NCBI GenBank assembly: GCA_963763135.1
Contig: CAVXNJ010000003.1
Span: forward strand, 372,001 to 436,000
Source: JANMZO01 sp963763135
Lineage (GTDB): Bacteria; Actinomycetota; Acidimicrobiia; Acidimicrobiales; JANYDT01
DNA: 64,000 nt
Direction: 5' to 3'
The notes under the pieces are model-generated. The model saw only the letters and a program-made list of their open reading frames with translations. It searched no databases and was not told where the DNA came from. A program made the position numbers and the translations under genes. Every line of letters starts with the position of its first letter. Position 1 is the first letter of the stretch. This document shows, piece by piece, positions 33,138-43,951 of this stretch.

Positions 33138-34782
33138 GTTGGTGGTTGAAAACCTTGGCGTGATTGAACGTGTGGCCATCCAGTTCGGCCACGGCATGAC
33201 CGCACTCACCGGTGAAACCGGCGCGGGCAAGACCCTCATTGTCGGCGCCATCGAGCTGCTCCTCGGCGGAAGGGCCGAACCGCACATGGTTCGCTCGGGG
33301 GCCGACGAAGCGCGTGTCGACGGTCGCTTCATCGTGGGCGACGACGAGATCGTGCTGTCACGTATCGTGCCCCGGTCCGGCCGATCGAGGGGGTATGTCA
33401 ACGGTCGCCCGGTCCCGGTGACCGGTCTGGCCGAGACCGGAGCCGGTCTGGTTGATCTCCACAGCCAGCACGCGCACCAGAGCCTCCTCCACGCCTCCGC
33501 CCAGCGGGCTGCGCTCGACGCGTTTGGCGGCATCGACCTCAAGACGCTCAGCGATGCCAGAGCCAACGTGCGGTCGCTCGAAGCGGAACGGCTCAGTTTT
33601 GGCGGCGATGAGCGGGCCCGGGCGCGTGAACTTGATCTGGTCCGTTTCCAGCTGGCGGAACTCGAAGCCGCCGACCTCAACGACCCGGCCGAAGAGAAAA
33701 CACTTGAAGCGGAAGAGGATCTTCTCTCCGACGCCCAGGCCCACCAGGAAGCCGCGTCGACCGCAGAAGAAATGCTGTCGGGGGAGGGTGGCGCACGCGA
33801 CGCGGTGGGGGAGACCATACGCGTGCTTACAGGTCGTTCACCCTACGACTCGGTGGTGCGTCGCCTTCGCGATGTGGCCGGCGAGCTGGCCGACATCACC
33901 TCTGAAGTGCGGGGAATCGGCGAGGCTATCGACGATGACCCGAACCGGCTGCAGCAGGTCCGCGCCCGTCGGCAACTCCTCAAAGAACTGCAGAGAAAAT
34001 ACGGCGACGACCTCGCGTCGGTCCTCGTGTTTCGCGACGAGGCCGAGCGGCGCCTCACGGAACTGTTGGAGCACGATCTCCGAGCGGCTGCGGTCGACGC
34101 CCAGTTGGAAGCGGCGCTGAAGAAGGTCGAGTCCGAGGCTTCGGTCGTGACCAAGAAGCGCCGCCAGACATGCGGGGCGCTGGCGAAAGCGATTGAGTCA
34201 CGACTCCGGCAGTTGGCCATGCCGAAGGCCCGGATCGAGGTCCAGGTCGGTGATGTGCCGACAGACGGCGATGGAGATGTCCTGTTTCTGCTGGCCGCCA
34301 ACCCGGGCTCTGATCCGCTTCCGCTTGCGAAGGTGGCCTCGGGCGGAGAGTTGGCCCGCGTGATGCTGTCGCTTCGCTTGGCCCTGCTCGAAGGCCGTCA
34401 GCTGGTCGATGGCGATCCGCCCGAGACACTGATTTTCGATGAAGTCGATGCCGGCATCGGCGGACAGGCGGCCGTTGCTGTTGGCAATGCGCTCGCCGAC
34501 CTCGGAAAAGGTCGCCAGGTCATGGTCGTCACCCACCTTCCTCAGGTAGCGGCCTGTGCCGACCATCACGCGCAGGTCCTCAAGACGGAAAGTACGACCG
34601 ACGCGAAAAAGCCCAAGGGGCGGGGAGGTAAACCCGCCGACGCCGGCGTGACGCTAACGACGGCGATGGTGCTCGATCGCGAGCATCGAATCACCGAGTT
34701 GGCGCGAATGTTGGCGGGTGATCCGGAGTCGCAAACCGCGAGGGACCACGCTGCGGAGCTTCTCGACCGTCGAAAACGCTGA
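33127..34782 (+). CDS. recN: DNA repair protein RecN
   Basis: A 551-residue SMC-like ATPase. Walker A is GMTALTGETGAGKTLIVGAI (residue about 28); the long middle has coiled-coil character; the ABC signature is KVASGGELARVMLSLRLAL and Walker B is TLIFDEVDAGIGGQAA, followed by VVTHLPQVAACADHH. RecN acts at double-strand breaks. A short basic insertion (KTESTTDAKKPKGRGGKPAD) before the C-terminal helices is a local oddity. Starts inside the end of nadK at ATG 33127. Confidence 0.94.
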   Translation: MLAELVVENLGVIERVAIQFGHGMTALTGETGAGKTLIVGAIELLLGGRAEPHMVRSGADEARVDGRFIVGDDEIVLSRIVPRSGRSRGYVNGRPVPVTGLAETGAGLVDLHSQHAHQSLLHASAQRAALDAFGGIDLKTLSDARANVRSLEAERLSFGGDERARARELDLVRFQLAELEAADLNDPAEEKTLEAEEDLLSDAQAHQEAASTAEEMLSGEGGARDAVGETIRVLTGRSPYDSVVRRLRDVAGELADITSEVRGIGEAIDDDPNRLQQVRARRQLLKELQRKYGDDLASVLVFRDEAERRLTELLEHDLRAAAVDAQLEAALKKVESEASVVTKKRRQTCGALAKAIESRLRQLAMPKARIEVQVGDVPTDGDGDVLFLLAANPGSDPLPLAKVASGGELARVMLSLRLALLEGRQLVDGDPPETLIFDEVDAGIGGQAAVAVGNALADLGKGRQVMVVTHLPQVAACADHHAQVLKTESTTDAKKPKGRGGKPADAGVTLTTAMVLDREHRITELARMLAGDPESQTARDHAAELLDRRKR

Positions 34783-34907
34783 CATCTTTGTTAAACCGCA
34801 GCTGAAGCGCGTGGATCACCGCCACAGACGCTGGGGGCGCGCTAGATTGTTGTCCCGTGGCTGAACGCCGCAGCACCATCTGCCGAGCAGAAGAATTGGG
34901 TCACGGA

Positions 34908-36691
<1,784 letters not shown>

Positions 36692-36695
<4 letters not shown>

Positions 36696-37252
36696 CCACG
36701 AATCCGGCGGCTGATTTCCGACGCCTCAGTTCCGACCCGATCTACGTCGGGCGGGTCTTCACGCTGTCGCAGGAGATCTTCGAGTCCCCGACCGGGGTCC
36801 AGTTCGATCGCCAGATCGTGCGTCACAACGGTGCAGTGGCGGTCGTTCCGATGCACGACGATGGCACGATCACCCTGATTCTTCAGTACCGCCCGGCTCT
36901 CGGCATGAGGATCTACGAGATTCCCGCAGGCCTTTGTGATCGGCCCGGGGAACCGAAAGACGAAGCGGCCCGCCGGGAGCTGCAGGAGGAAGTCGGGCTC
37001 GCCACGTCATCACTCGACCTTCTGGGTGACTGCACGCCCGCACCCGGGTTGACCGATGAGCGGGTCACGATCTATCTCGCCCGGGGTTTGACCGATATCG
37101 CGGCCACGGCCGACGGGCCTGAGGAAGATGACCTCGTCATCCACCGGGTGCCCCTGGCGGAGGCTTTATCGATGATCGATCGAGGCGAGATCATTGACGG
37201 GAAGACCGTTATTGCCCTGCTTCGCACGGACCGATTGCTCCGTAAGTCCTGA
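36692..37252 (+). CDS. NUDIX hydrolase (ADP-ribose pyrophosphatase-like)
   Basis: 186 residues. The NUDIX box is GEPKDEAARRELQEEVGL, preceded by IYEIPAGLCDRPG, which matches ADP-ribose pyrophosphatases (PAG motif). Downstream ELxP-like TPAPGLTDERVTIYLARGL fits this class. It hydrolyses ADP-ribose to AMP and ribose-5-phosphate. ATGA overlap with pyrG; in actinobacteria this gene commonly lies between pyrG and xerD. Confidence 0.9.
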
Positions 37253-37269
37253 GATCCAACGAGCGCATC

Positions 37270-38226
37270 GTGAGTATCGTGCGCGACTCGCCCGGTGAAA
37301 CGGTCCTGTCGGCCAACGCCGAGGACTTTCTGACCTGGATGGCAGTGGAGCGCGGCCGCTCGGTCAACACTCTGGCCGCGTACCGGCGCGATCTGCAGCT
37401 GTACGAGTGGTGGTGTGCGGGCGGTTCGTTGCCCGTCGAAGCCGTCGTCGCCGACGACCTTCTCCGGTTTTTGGCCTTTCTGCAGATCGAGCGGTCAGAG
37501 GCGACCGTCAAACGGACGATGGTCACCGTGCGCTCGTACCATCGGTTCTTGTCCGACGAGGAGGTGGTGAGAGCCGACCCGTCGATCGACGTGGCGATAC
37601 CGGGTGCGCCCGACGCCGTTCCGAAAGCACTGAGCGAATCCGAGATCACGATGCTGCTCGACGCGGCAGTGGCCGTTGACCCCGCCGGCTACCGCGACCG
37701 CGCCATTCTGGAGTTGCTCTATGGCACTGGGATGCGGATATCGGAGCTGTGTGCGCTGTCGTTGAGCGACCTCGACCTGGAAGATCGGCTCCTGCGGGTG
37801 ATGGGAAAAGGGTCGAAGGAACGCGTGTTGCCGGTCGGGCGACTCGCCGACGCCGCCGTTCGCGAGTGGCTTGCGATCGGTCGCCCGAAACTCGAACCGA
37901 AACGTTGGGCGCGTCGAGGTGACTCGGAGGCGCTGCTGCTCAACCATCGTGGCGGACGCCTGACCCGACAGGGAGCGTGGGGCGTCGTACGCAAATACGC
38001 CGAGGCCGTAGGGCTGGCCGACCGGCTGCACCCGCACGTGCTTCGCCATTCGTGTGCGACGCACCTACTTGAGCATGGCGCCGACATCCGTACCGTCCAG
38101 GAGTTGCTCGGGCACGCGTCGCTGTCGACCACCCAGCGCTACACAAGGGTCACGACGGAGCGCTTGCGGGCCGTGTATTTCGACGCTCATCCGCGAGCGC
38201 GTGCAGTACGGGACTTTGGCCCCTAG
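37270..38226 (+). CDS. xerD: Tyrosine recombinase XerD
   Basis: 318 residues with the N-terminal SAM-like core-binding domain (FLTWMAVERGRSVNTLAAYR) and the catalytic domain: Arg in GTGMRISELCALSLSDL, Lys in GKGSKERVLPVG, H-x-L-R-H in HPHVLRHSCATHLLEHGADI, His in LGHASLSTTQRYTRV with the Tyr nucleophile. It resolves chromosome dimers at dif with XerC. Its place after the NUDIX gene and upstream of scpAB supports the chromosomal XerD rather than an element integrase. Confidence 0.93.
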   Translation: MSIVRDSPGETVLSANAEDFLTWMAVERGRSVNTLAAYRRDLQLYEWWCAGGSLPVEAVVADDLLRFLAFLQIERSEATVKRTMVTVRSYHRFLSDEEVVRADPSIDVAIPGAPDAVPKALSESEITMLLDAAVAVDPAGYRDRAILELLYGTGMRISELCALSLSDLDLEDRLLRVMGKGSKERVLPVGRLADAAVREWLAIGRPKLEPKRWARRGDSEALLLNHRGGRLTRQGAWGVVRKYAEAVGLADRLHPHVLRHSCATHLLEHGADIRTVQELLGHASLSTTQRYTRVTTERLRAVYFDAHPRARAVRDFGP

Positions 38227-38252
38227 GCGGATCCTGGGTCGGTCCTTAAGTT

Positions 38253-38274
38253 TCTCAGTGTGAGACTACATATT
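38253..38274 (+). promoter_or_regulatory. Possible regulator site before the YwiC-like gene
   Basis: TCTCA-GTG-TGAGA (38253-38265) is a small dyad followed by GACTACATATTG. The ACTACATAT part nearly matches ACTACACAT in the arm of the inverted repeat before the nitrite reductase (39239-39246), so both promoters may answer to the same regulator, the Rrf2 protein at 40759. Weak evidence. Confidence 0.3.
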
Positions 38275-38297
38275 GTCGTTGGAGTGACGCTGATGGC

Positions 38298-39143
38298 GTG
38301 CTGGCCGAAACGGCCGGGCGCTGGTTTGGTCGGTGGGTGATGGCGGCGACCGTGGGTGATCCGGTTGAAACGCGTGCCGCCTGGCGTTCCGTGGCGGTGC
38401 CGAGTGAACACGGGGGCTGGGGTCTCACCCTCGAACCGGTGCTGCTCGGGCTCATCGTGGCCTGGTCGGGTGGTGGGCTTGCGTTGGGTTTGGCGGCGTT
38501 CGCCGCTTTCCTGGTTCGTACGCCGCTGAAGTTGGTGGCGGTGGATGTGCGCCGCAAACGCTGGCTTGAGCGTTCACGGGTGGCGCTGCGGATCGCTTCG
38601 GTCGAGTTGGTGGTCATTGCGCTTGCCCTTCTCGCGGTGGTCAGGTCCGCCGGTTGGTCGTGGTCGGTACCTTTGCTGGTCGCGGGTCCGCTGGTTGCGG
38701 TCGAGTTGTCGTTTGAGGTGCGAAGCCGCGGTCGTCGCTTGGTTCCCGAGTTGTTCGGCGCCGTTGGGATAGCGGCGGTCGCAGCTTCCATAGCGCTGGC
38801 CGGCGGGCGAAGTGGTCGCCTGGCGGTCGGGTTGTGGCTCGTTTTGGCGGCCAGAGCGGTCGGTGCCATTCCGTTTGTTCGCGTGCAGATTCAGCGACTG
38901 CGTCGGGGGGTGGGGCCGCGTGGGCAAAGTGATGCCGCCCAAGCCCTGAGTGTGATGGTCGCTTCCGCCGCGGTGATTCTTGATCGTCGGCTGGTTGCCG
39001 GATTGGTCGGCGTTGTGGTGATGGCCGGTGTGCAGATCGCTTGGGTCCGTCGTCCGCCGATTGCGGCGAAAACGATCGGCCTGCGGCAGATGGCGGCGGG
39101 CCTGGCACTGGTGGCGCTCACCGCTGCAGGCATTTTGTGGTGA
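38298..39143 (+). CDS. YwiC-like family membrane protein
   Basis: About 281 residues from GTG 38298 (an ATG at 38340 would give 267). The family's opening motif is VPSEHGGWGLTLEPVLLGLI, followed by around nine hydrophobic segments, e.g. LAAFAAFLVRTPLKLVAVDV and LVVIALALLAVVRSAGW. YwiC is named from the nitrate-respiration region of Bacillus subtilis. Its place directly upstream of a copper nitrite reductase fits a role in nitrogen-oxide metabolism (inference); biochemical function is unknown. Confidence 0.8.
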   Translation: MLAETAGRWFGRWVMAATVGDPVETRAAWRSVAVPSEHGGWGLTLEPVLLGLIVAWSGGGLALGLAAFAAFLVRTPLKLVAVDVRRKRWLERSRVALRIASVELVVIALALLAVVRSAGWSWSVPLLVAGPLVAVELSFEVRSRGRRLVPELFGAVGIAAVAASIALAGGRSGRLAVGLWLVLAARAVGAIPFVRVQIQRLRRGVGPRGQSDAAQALSVMVASAAVILDRRLVAGLVGVVVMAGVQIAWVRRPPIAAKTIGLRQMAAGLALVALTAAGILW

Positions 39144-39216
39144 CCACGGTCGAATAGGCCGGCTGGGTTCGTTCGCACGGAGCGGCAGGGGAAGGACGAA
39201 AGACCCTATCAATAAT

Positions 39217-39245
39217 TGTGTAGTTGATGAATATAGAACTACACA
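39217..39245. promoter_or_regulatory. 9-bp inverted repeat in the nirK leader, candidate Rrf2/NsrR-type operator
   Basis: TGTGTAGTT (39217-39225) and AACTACACA (39237-39245) are a perfect dyad with an 11-base AT-rich spacer (GATGAATATAG), 18 bases before the ATG at 39264. The stretch is far more AT-rich than its surroundings. A Rrf2-family gene follows nirK, and Rrf2 proteins bind such dyads, so this is a good operator candidate. Confidence 0.65.
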
Positions 39246-39263
39246 TCTACGAAAGGGCCGATC

Positions 39264-40748
39264 ATGAACGCAGGACCGAGTACGACCTCAAGAACCAGAC
39301 GAGGTCGTTCCGATGGCGAAGCTTTTCTTTGGGTAAGCGTTGGAACCGTGTCGCTTCTGGCGTTCGGGCTCGCAATTGCAGGGTTCTTCTTTCCCGTTCG
39401 TTCGAACTCCATCTCGGCATCGGGAGCGACCGCTGTTGCTGGAGCAACGACTGGTCCGACTCAGAAGGTCTCCGTGTTCCTGACCGAGTTTGCCGTCAAG
39501 CCATCGTCCATCGAGGTGGAGGCAGGTTCGATTCTGGAACTGGAGGTGACCAACTCTGGAACCATGGCCCATGACCTGAAGGTGAACGGGCTGACGGGTA
39601 CGAAGATGCTTCAGCCGGGACGCTCCGAAACCGTCAAGGTCGGAGCGATCACCGCAGAAACGTTGGCGTGGTGCACGGTGCCCGGACATAAGCAGGCCGG
39701 AATGGTTCTGCACATTCTGGCCAAGGGTGCGACCGCAGCCGCTCCAGCTGAGGCATCGGCGACAGCGTCGGCGAAGGGCTCCGGTATGGCCATGATGGCA
39801 GCGACCGGCACCGCCACCAACTCCGCGGCGGCCGCTCCATCCGATGCCACGATCGACTTCACCGCAACACCGGCGAAGGACTGGAAGCCGTTTGATCCGA
39901 CGTTGGCCCCGGCTCCAGGCGGAACCGAGCACAAGGTCACGTTCCACGCGACCGAGAAGGTGATCGAAGTTGCGCCCGGAGTGCATCAGGAAATGTGGAC
40001 GTTCAACAATCAGGTGCCAGGTCCGGTACTACGCGGACGCGTCGGTGACCTCTTCACGATCACGCTGGTGAACGACGGCAAGATCGAACACTCCGTTGAC
40101 TTTCACGCATCGAAGGTGGCGTGGAACGACGAGATGCGATCGATCAAACCCGGAGAGTCCCTCGTCTACCAGTACCAGGCGAAATTCGCCGGGATCTTCA
40201 TGTACCACTGCGGAACCGGACCGGCGCTGCATCACATCGGCAACGGGATGTACGGCGCGGTTGTCATCGATCCGCCGACACTCGCTCCGGTCGATCATGA
40301 GTACCTGATTGTCCAGTCCGAGCTCTACACCGGTCCGGAAGGACAACCGGGCGATCTGGCGAAAATGCAGACGGTGGACTTTGACGCCGTGATGTTCAAC
40401 GGTTACGTGAACCAGTACAAGTTTGCGCCGATTCGAGTCGAACCGAACCAGCGGATCCGGGTCTGGGTGCTCGATGCTGGACCGTCGGAGAACTCGTCGT
40501 TCCACATCGTCGGCACGATCTTCGACACGGTCTTCAAAGAAGGTACCTACCTGCTCCAACCGGACGCACGCCATGGTGGATCGCAAGCCCTGGATCTGCA
40601 GCCCGCACAGGGTGGTTTCGTGGAATTCAGCCTCGACGAAGCGGGCCTGTATCCGATCGTGACGCACAAGTTCTCGAATGTCGGCAAGGGCGCCCTCGGG
40701 CTGTTCCAGGCTGGTGAAGTCACCACACCCGTTCCGGCCGGGCACTAA
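39264..40748 (+). CDS. nirK: Copper-containing nitrite reductase with an extra N-terminal cupredoxin domain
   Basis: 494 residues. A membrane anchor (FLWVSVGTVSLLAFGLAIAG) is followed by a cupredoxin domain (about residues 70-155) with type-1 copper ligands in MAHDLKVNG and WCTVPGHKQAGM. Two NirK-type cupredoxin domains follow: IEHSVDFHASK holds a type-1 His, catalytic Asp and a type-2 His; YHCGTGPALHHIGNGMYG holds the type-2 His, type-1 Cys, His and Met; and NSSFHIVGTIF holds the third type-2 His. It reduces nitrite to NO outside the membrane; the fused domain may deliver electrons, as proposed for HdNIR-type enzymes. An Ala/Thr-rich linker joins the domains. RBS AAAGG precedes the ATG. Confidence 0.88.
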   Translation: MNAGPSTTSRTRRGRSDGEAFLWVSVGTVSLLAFGLAIAGFFFPVRSNSISASGATAVAGATTGPTQKVSVFLTEFAVKPSSIEVEAGSILELEVTNSGTMAHDLKVNGLTGTKMLQPGRSETVKVGAITAETLAWCTVPGHKQAGMVLHILAKGATAAAPAEASATASAKGSGMAMMAATGTATNSAAAAPSDATIDFTATPAKDWKPFDPTLAPAPGGTEHKVTFHATEKVIEVAPGVHQEMWTFNNQVPGPVLRGRVGDLFTITLVNDGKIEHSVDFHASKVAWNDEMRSIKPGESLVYQYQAKFAGIFMYHCGTGPALHHIGNGMYGAVVIDPPTLAPVDHEYLIVQSELYTGPEGQPGDLAKMQTVDFDAVMFNGYVNQYKFAPIRVEPNQRIRVWVLDAGPSENSSFHIVGTIFDTVFKEGTYLLQPDARHGGSQALDLQPAQGGFVEFSLDEAGLYPIVTHKFSNVGKGALGLFQAGEVTTPVPAGH

Positions 40749-40758
40749 GAGGGAACGG

Positions 40759-41169
40759 GTGAGGTTGGAAATAAGCAGGAGAGCAGAACTGGCCATTCGG
40801 GCGATGGTGTTCATCGGGTCGAGCAACGATCGGGTCAAGGCGCAGGCGCTCGCCGAGGTGCTCGAAACGACCACAGGCATGGTTCCGCAAATAGTCGGGC
40901 CACTGGTGAAAGCGGGCTGGGTTCGTTCGAACCCCGGCCCGCTTGGCGGTTATGAGAACGTGACCCGGATTGACCGGATCAGTGTTCTGCAGGTTATTGA
41001 GGAACTCGAAGGAGCGACTGACACCGGCAGATGTGTCGTGGCGAATCGCCCGTGCGACGCCTCAGCGCCGTGCACGCTTCACCACGCGTGGACGCCCGCA
41101 CGGGCGCAGCTGGTTCGCTCGCTCGGCACGACAACGCTGGCGTCGCTCGTTGCGGGTCCAGCGGAGTAG
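40759..41169 (+). CDS. Rrf2-family transcriptional regulator (NsrR/IscR-like)
   Basis: 136 residues from GTG 40759, 10 bases after nirK. The winged helix reads EISRRAELAIRAMVFIGSSN, then ALAEVLETTTGMVPQIVGPL and VRSNPGPLGGYENV. The iron-sulfur loop has three cysteines, GRCVVANRPCDASAPC, spaced x6 and x5, close to the x5/x5 of NsrR and IscR, so a NO-sensitive cluster is plausible. It probably controls nirK and perhaps the YwiC-like gene through the dyad at 39217. A fourth Cys is the T of the next residue's neighbour (CTLHHAW begins with the third Cys). Confidence 0.85.
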   Translation: MRLEISRRAELAIRAMVFIGSSNDRVKAQALAEVLETTTGMVPQIVGPLVKAGWVRSNPGPLGGYENVTRIDRISVLQVIEELEGATDTGRCVVANRPCDASAPCTLHHAWTPARAQLVRSLGTTTLASLVAGPAE

Positions 41170-41174
41170 ACGGC

Positions 41175-42164
41175 TCAGTTGCGGGGGAGCAGACCGAGAG
41201 CCTTGCGGGCTCGGGCCAGCGTCACCGACGCTACGGCCTCGGCCTGTTTCGCTCCGGTGTCGAGGGTCTCGCGCACGTAGCCGGGGTCGGCGGTGAGCTC
41301 GGCGTACCGCTGCTGCATCGGGCGCAGACACTCGATCAACGCTGCTGCGGTATCGGCCTTGAGCGGTCCGTACTGCGTGTACTTCTCGGCGAGAACCTCC
41401 GGATTCGGCTCGCCGATCGACACGGCCAGGATGCTGAGAAGGTTGGACACCCCCGGTTTGTTGGCAATGTCGAAGCGGACTTCGCCGTCGGTGTCGGTCA
41501 TCGCCCGCTTGATCTTCTTCTCGATCGACTTCGGGTCGTCGAGCACCCGGATGGTTCCGGCCTCGGAGTCCGACGACTTGGACATCTTGTTCGTCGGGTT
41601 CTGAAGATCCATGATGCGGGCGCCGACTTTGGGTGTGGTGCCCTTCGGGACGACGAATGTCTGCCCGTATCGGCTGTTGAACCGCTGCGCGATGTCACGG
41701 GCGAGCTCGAGGTGCTGACGCTGGTCGTCGCCCACCGGGACTTCTTCGGCGTCGTAGAGCAGGATGTCGGCGGCCATGAGCGACGGATAGGTGAGGAGGC
41801 CGGCGCCGATGAACTCGGTGCCCTGCTTCTGCGACTTGTCCTTGAACTGGGTCATGCGTTCCAGTTCACCGAGGCTGGTCTGGCAGGTGAGCAGCCAGCC
41901 CATTTCACTGTGCTCGCGCACGTGGCCCTGCACGAAGATCGTGCCGACCGCAGGATCGAGACCGGCGGCGAGAAGCACGGTCGCCAACTCGGTGGTGCTT
42001 GCGAGGAGCGCCGCCGGATCCTGGGGAACGGTGAGGGCATGCAGGTCGACAATGCCGTGGAAGCTGTCGGCGGTCTGATCATCGACCCACCGCTTCACGG
42101 CCCCGAAGTAGTTGCCGAGGTGGACCTCGCCGGACGGTTGGATGCAGGAAAGCACACGAGCCAT
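41175..42164 (-). CDS. trpS: Tryptophan-tRNA ligase
   Basis: The ATG at 42164 gives 329 residues, beginning MARVLSCIQPSGEVHLGNYF with the HIGH-like motif (VHLGN). The KMSKS motif is in NPTNKMSKSSDSEAGTI. Other family stretches are TYPSLMAADILLYDAEEVPV and GDDQRQHLELARDIAQRFN. It charges tRNA-Trp. It stops 5 bases after the Rrf2 gene on the other strand (convergent) and is divergent from scpA with 58 bases between. Confidence 0.95.
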   Translation of the reverse strand: MARVLSCIQPSGEVHLGNYFGAVKRWVDDQTADSFHGIVDLHALTVPQDPAALLASTTELATVLLAAGLDPAVGTIFVQGHVREHSEMGWLLTCQTSLGELERMTQFKDKSQKQGTEFIGAGLLTYPSLMAADILLYDAEEVPVGDDQRQHLELARDIAQRFNSRYGQTFVVPKGTTPKVGARIMDLQNPTNKMSKSSDSEAGTIRVLDDPKSIEKKIKRAMTDTDGEVRFDIANKPGVSNLLSILAVSIGEPNPEVLAEKYTQYGPLKADTAAALIECLRPMQQRYAELTADPGYVRETLDTGAKQAEAVASVTLARARKALGLLPRN

Positions 42165-42222
42165 AAGGGTCCCCAGCTTAGGCCGGGAAGCGGTACCGCC
42201 CACCCCGAGTATTCTCTTCGGC

Positions 42223-43168
42223 GTGGCTTACGCAGTTTCGACCCCGGTCTACGAGGGGCCCTTCGACCTTCTGCTCCACTTGATCACCAAAGAACAGGTC
42301 GACCTCTACGAAATCAGCCTGTCGCGCGATCGTCGACGCGTTTCTGCAGGAAATCGACCGTATGCAGACGCTCGACCTGGAAATTGCCACCGAATTTCTG
42401 CTGATTGCCGCAACGCTCGTCGAGCTGAAACTCCGCCGGCTGCTCCCGGAGCGGGCCAGCGTCGAAATGGACGAAGAACTCGGTCTGCTCGAGGAGCGCG
42501 ACCTGCTCCTCGCCAAACTCCTTGAGTACCAGACGTTCCGTCATGCCGCCCACGCCATGCGCCTCATGGAACAGCGGGCCGGTCAGTCTTTTCCTCGCAC
42601 CAACGTGGCCGACGAGCGGTTCACGAACCTCACGCCCGACCTGTTGGCGAGCGTCACACCCGAACAACTCCGTGCGGCGTTTCTGCGGGCGCTGCGCCGT
42701 GAAGCCATACCGAAGGTCGAGCCGAAGGTCCGTCTTGACCACGTGACCGACGTCCGGCACACGGTCTCCGACGCCGTCAACGAGTTCGCCACGAAACTTC
42801 CGCTCCTGGGCCGCTCCACGTTTCGGGAACTCACGAGTACCTGTACCGAGACGATCGAGATAATCGTGCGGTTTCTGGCCGTTCTCGAGTTGTTCAAGCA
42901 GGGATGGATCGACGTCGATCAGGCCGGCAACTTCGGAGAAATGAACATCATCTGGCAGCCCGACGGTCCGGAGAACGACGTGGTTGCGTCAACGGTTGTA
43001 GCGCTGGCCACCGGTCCAATCGACGACACCATGGAAGAGGATCCCGACGACCTCGAAGCCGAAGAAGAGCTCGAGTTGGCGTTGGCCAAAGTTCGAGCCG
43101 AAGCCGCCGCATCGCCCGAATCCAATGCCGATCCGCTGCCGTTCGCCGTTGACGATTACGACGGCTGA
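42223..43168 (+). pseudogene. scpA: Segregation and condensation protein A, with a one-base frameshift as given
   Basis: The frame from GTG 42223 encodes the ScpA N-terminus VYEGPFDLLLHLITKEQVDL, YEISLSR, then loses frame at 42328 in GTCGCGCGATCG; dropping one G gives IVDAFLQEIDRMQTLDLEIA, exactly the ScpA sequence, continuing open to 43168. The complete protein would have about 314 residues, with TEFLLIAATLVELKLRRLLP and the C-terminal winged helix. ScpA bridges SMC heads with ScpB in chromosome condensation. In so conserved a gene the break is most likely a sequence error in the CGCGCG run. The C-terminus is unusually acidic. Confidence 0.88.
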
Positions 43169-43204
43169 GCCTTTCACGGCCTGCCAATGACGAAGGAACC
43201 GCAC

Positions 43205-43951
43205 ATGAGTGACATGCACGAGAATCGCGAGAACCTGAACCCGGTCGACGACGCGCGCCCGCGAACCGAGTCGGTCCGCGCCATCGAGGCGATCCTGATG
43301 GTGGCCGACGAGCCGGTGACCCCCCAGATCCTTGGTGAGTTGCTCGAAATGAATCCGCTTCAGGTCGAAGCCATCTGCGACGAGCTTCGCGAGGCCTACG
43401 AAATCGAAGAGCGAGGATTCATGCTGGTGCGGGTGGCGGGAGGCTACCGGTACCAGAGCCACCCGAGCCTCGCCGGCTATGTCGAAAAGTTCGTGCTCGA
43501 AGGTCAGGCGGCCCGGATGTCCGCTGCCGCGCTCGAAACACTGGCAATCGTGGCCTACAAGCAGCCGATTTCGCGGGCGCAGGTTGCGGCGATCCGTGGC
43601 GTGAACGTCGACGGCACGATGCGCACGCTCGTGCAACGGGGATACGTCGCCGAAGTCGCGACGGATCCGGGACCCGGACAGGCCACGCTGTTCGGCACCA
43701 CGTCGCTGTTCCTGGCGAACCTGGGATTGGACACCATTCATCAACTGCCTCCGCTCGGAGACCTCGTGCCGGGAGCCGACATCATGGAAGCGCTCGAAGC
43801 GAGCCTGTCGATCGACGGCGAGACCGGTCGTCCGGTACGCACGTCAGCGGGCCGCGCCGCAGCCACGTCGACGAAGGACACGGAAGCGCCCGCCGACGAG
43901 ATGGCAGTTGCCGCCGACCATGCCGGTCCGAGCGAAGCCGACGCAACGTGA
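43205..43951 (+). CDS. scpB: Segregation and condensation protein B
   Basis: About 248 residues from the ATG at 43205, which has GAAGGAA 6 bases upstream (an ATG at 43187 is less well placed). Two winged-helix domains are visible: AIEAILMVADEPVTPQILGE...ERGFMLVRVAGGYRYQSHPS and AALETLAIVAYKQPISRAQV, AAIRGVNVDGTMRTLVQRGY, LFGTTSLFLANLGL. It partners ScpA and SMC. The last 50 residues are an Ala/Thr/Asp-rich tail. A GTGA overlap joins it to rluB. Confidence 0.92.
   Translation: MSDMHENRENLNPVDDARPRTESVRAIEAILMVADEPVTPQILGELLEMNPLQVEAICDELREAYEIEERGFMLVRVAGGYRYQSHPSLAGYVEKFVLEGQAARMSAAALETLAIVAYKQPISRAQVAAIRGVNVDGTMRTLVQRGYVAEVATDPGPGQATLFGTTSLFLANLGLDTIHQLPPLGDLVPGADIMEALEASLSIDGETGRPVRTSAGRAAATSTKDTEAPADEMAVAADHAGPSEADAT

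Noticed and set aside
37270..38226. XerD-like gene as integrase of the tRNA-Arg element
   Set aside because: It lies 15 kb away in the conserved housekeeping order and is typical XerD, so there is no reason to link it to the element.
38255..39212. Long minus-strand frames opposite the YwiC-like gene
   Set aside because: Thr/Arg/Pro-rich shadow translations; the plus-strand family motif is clear.
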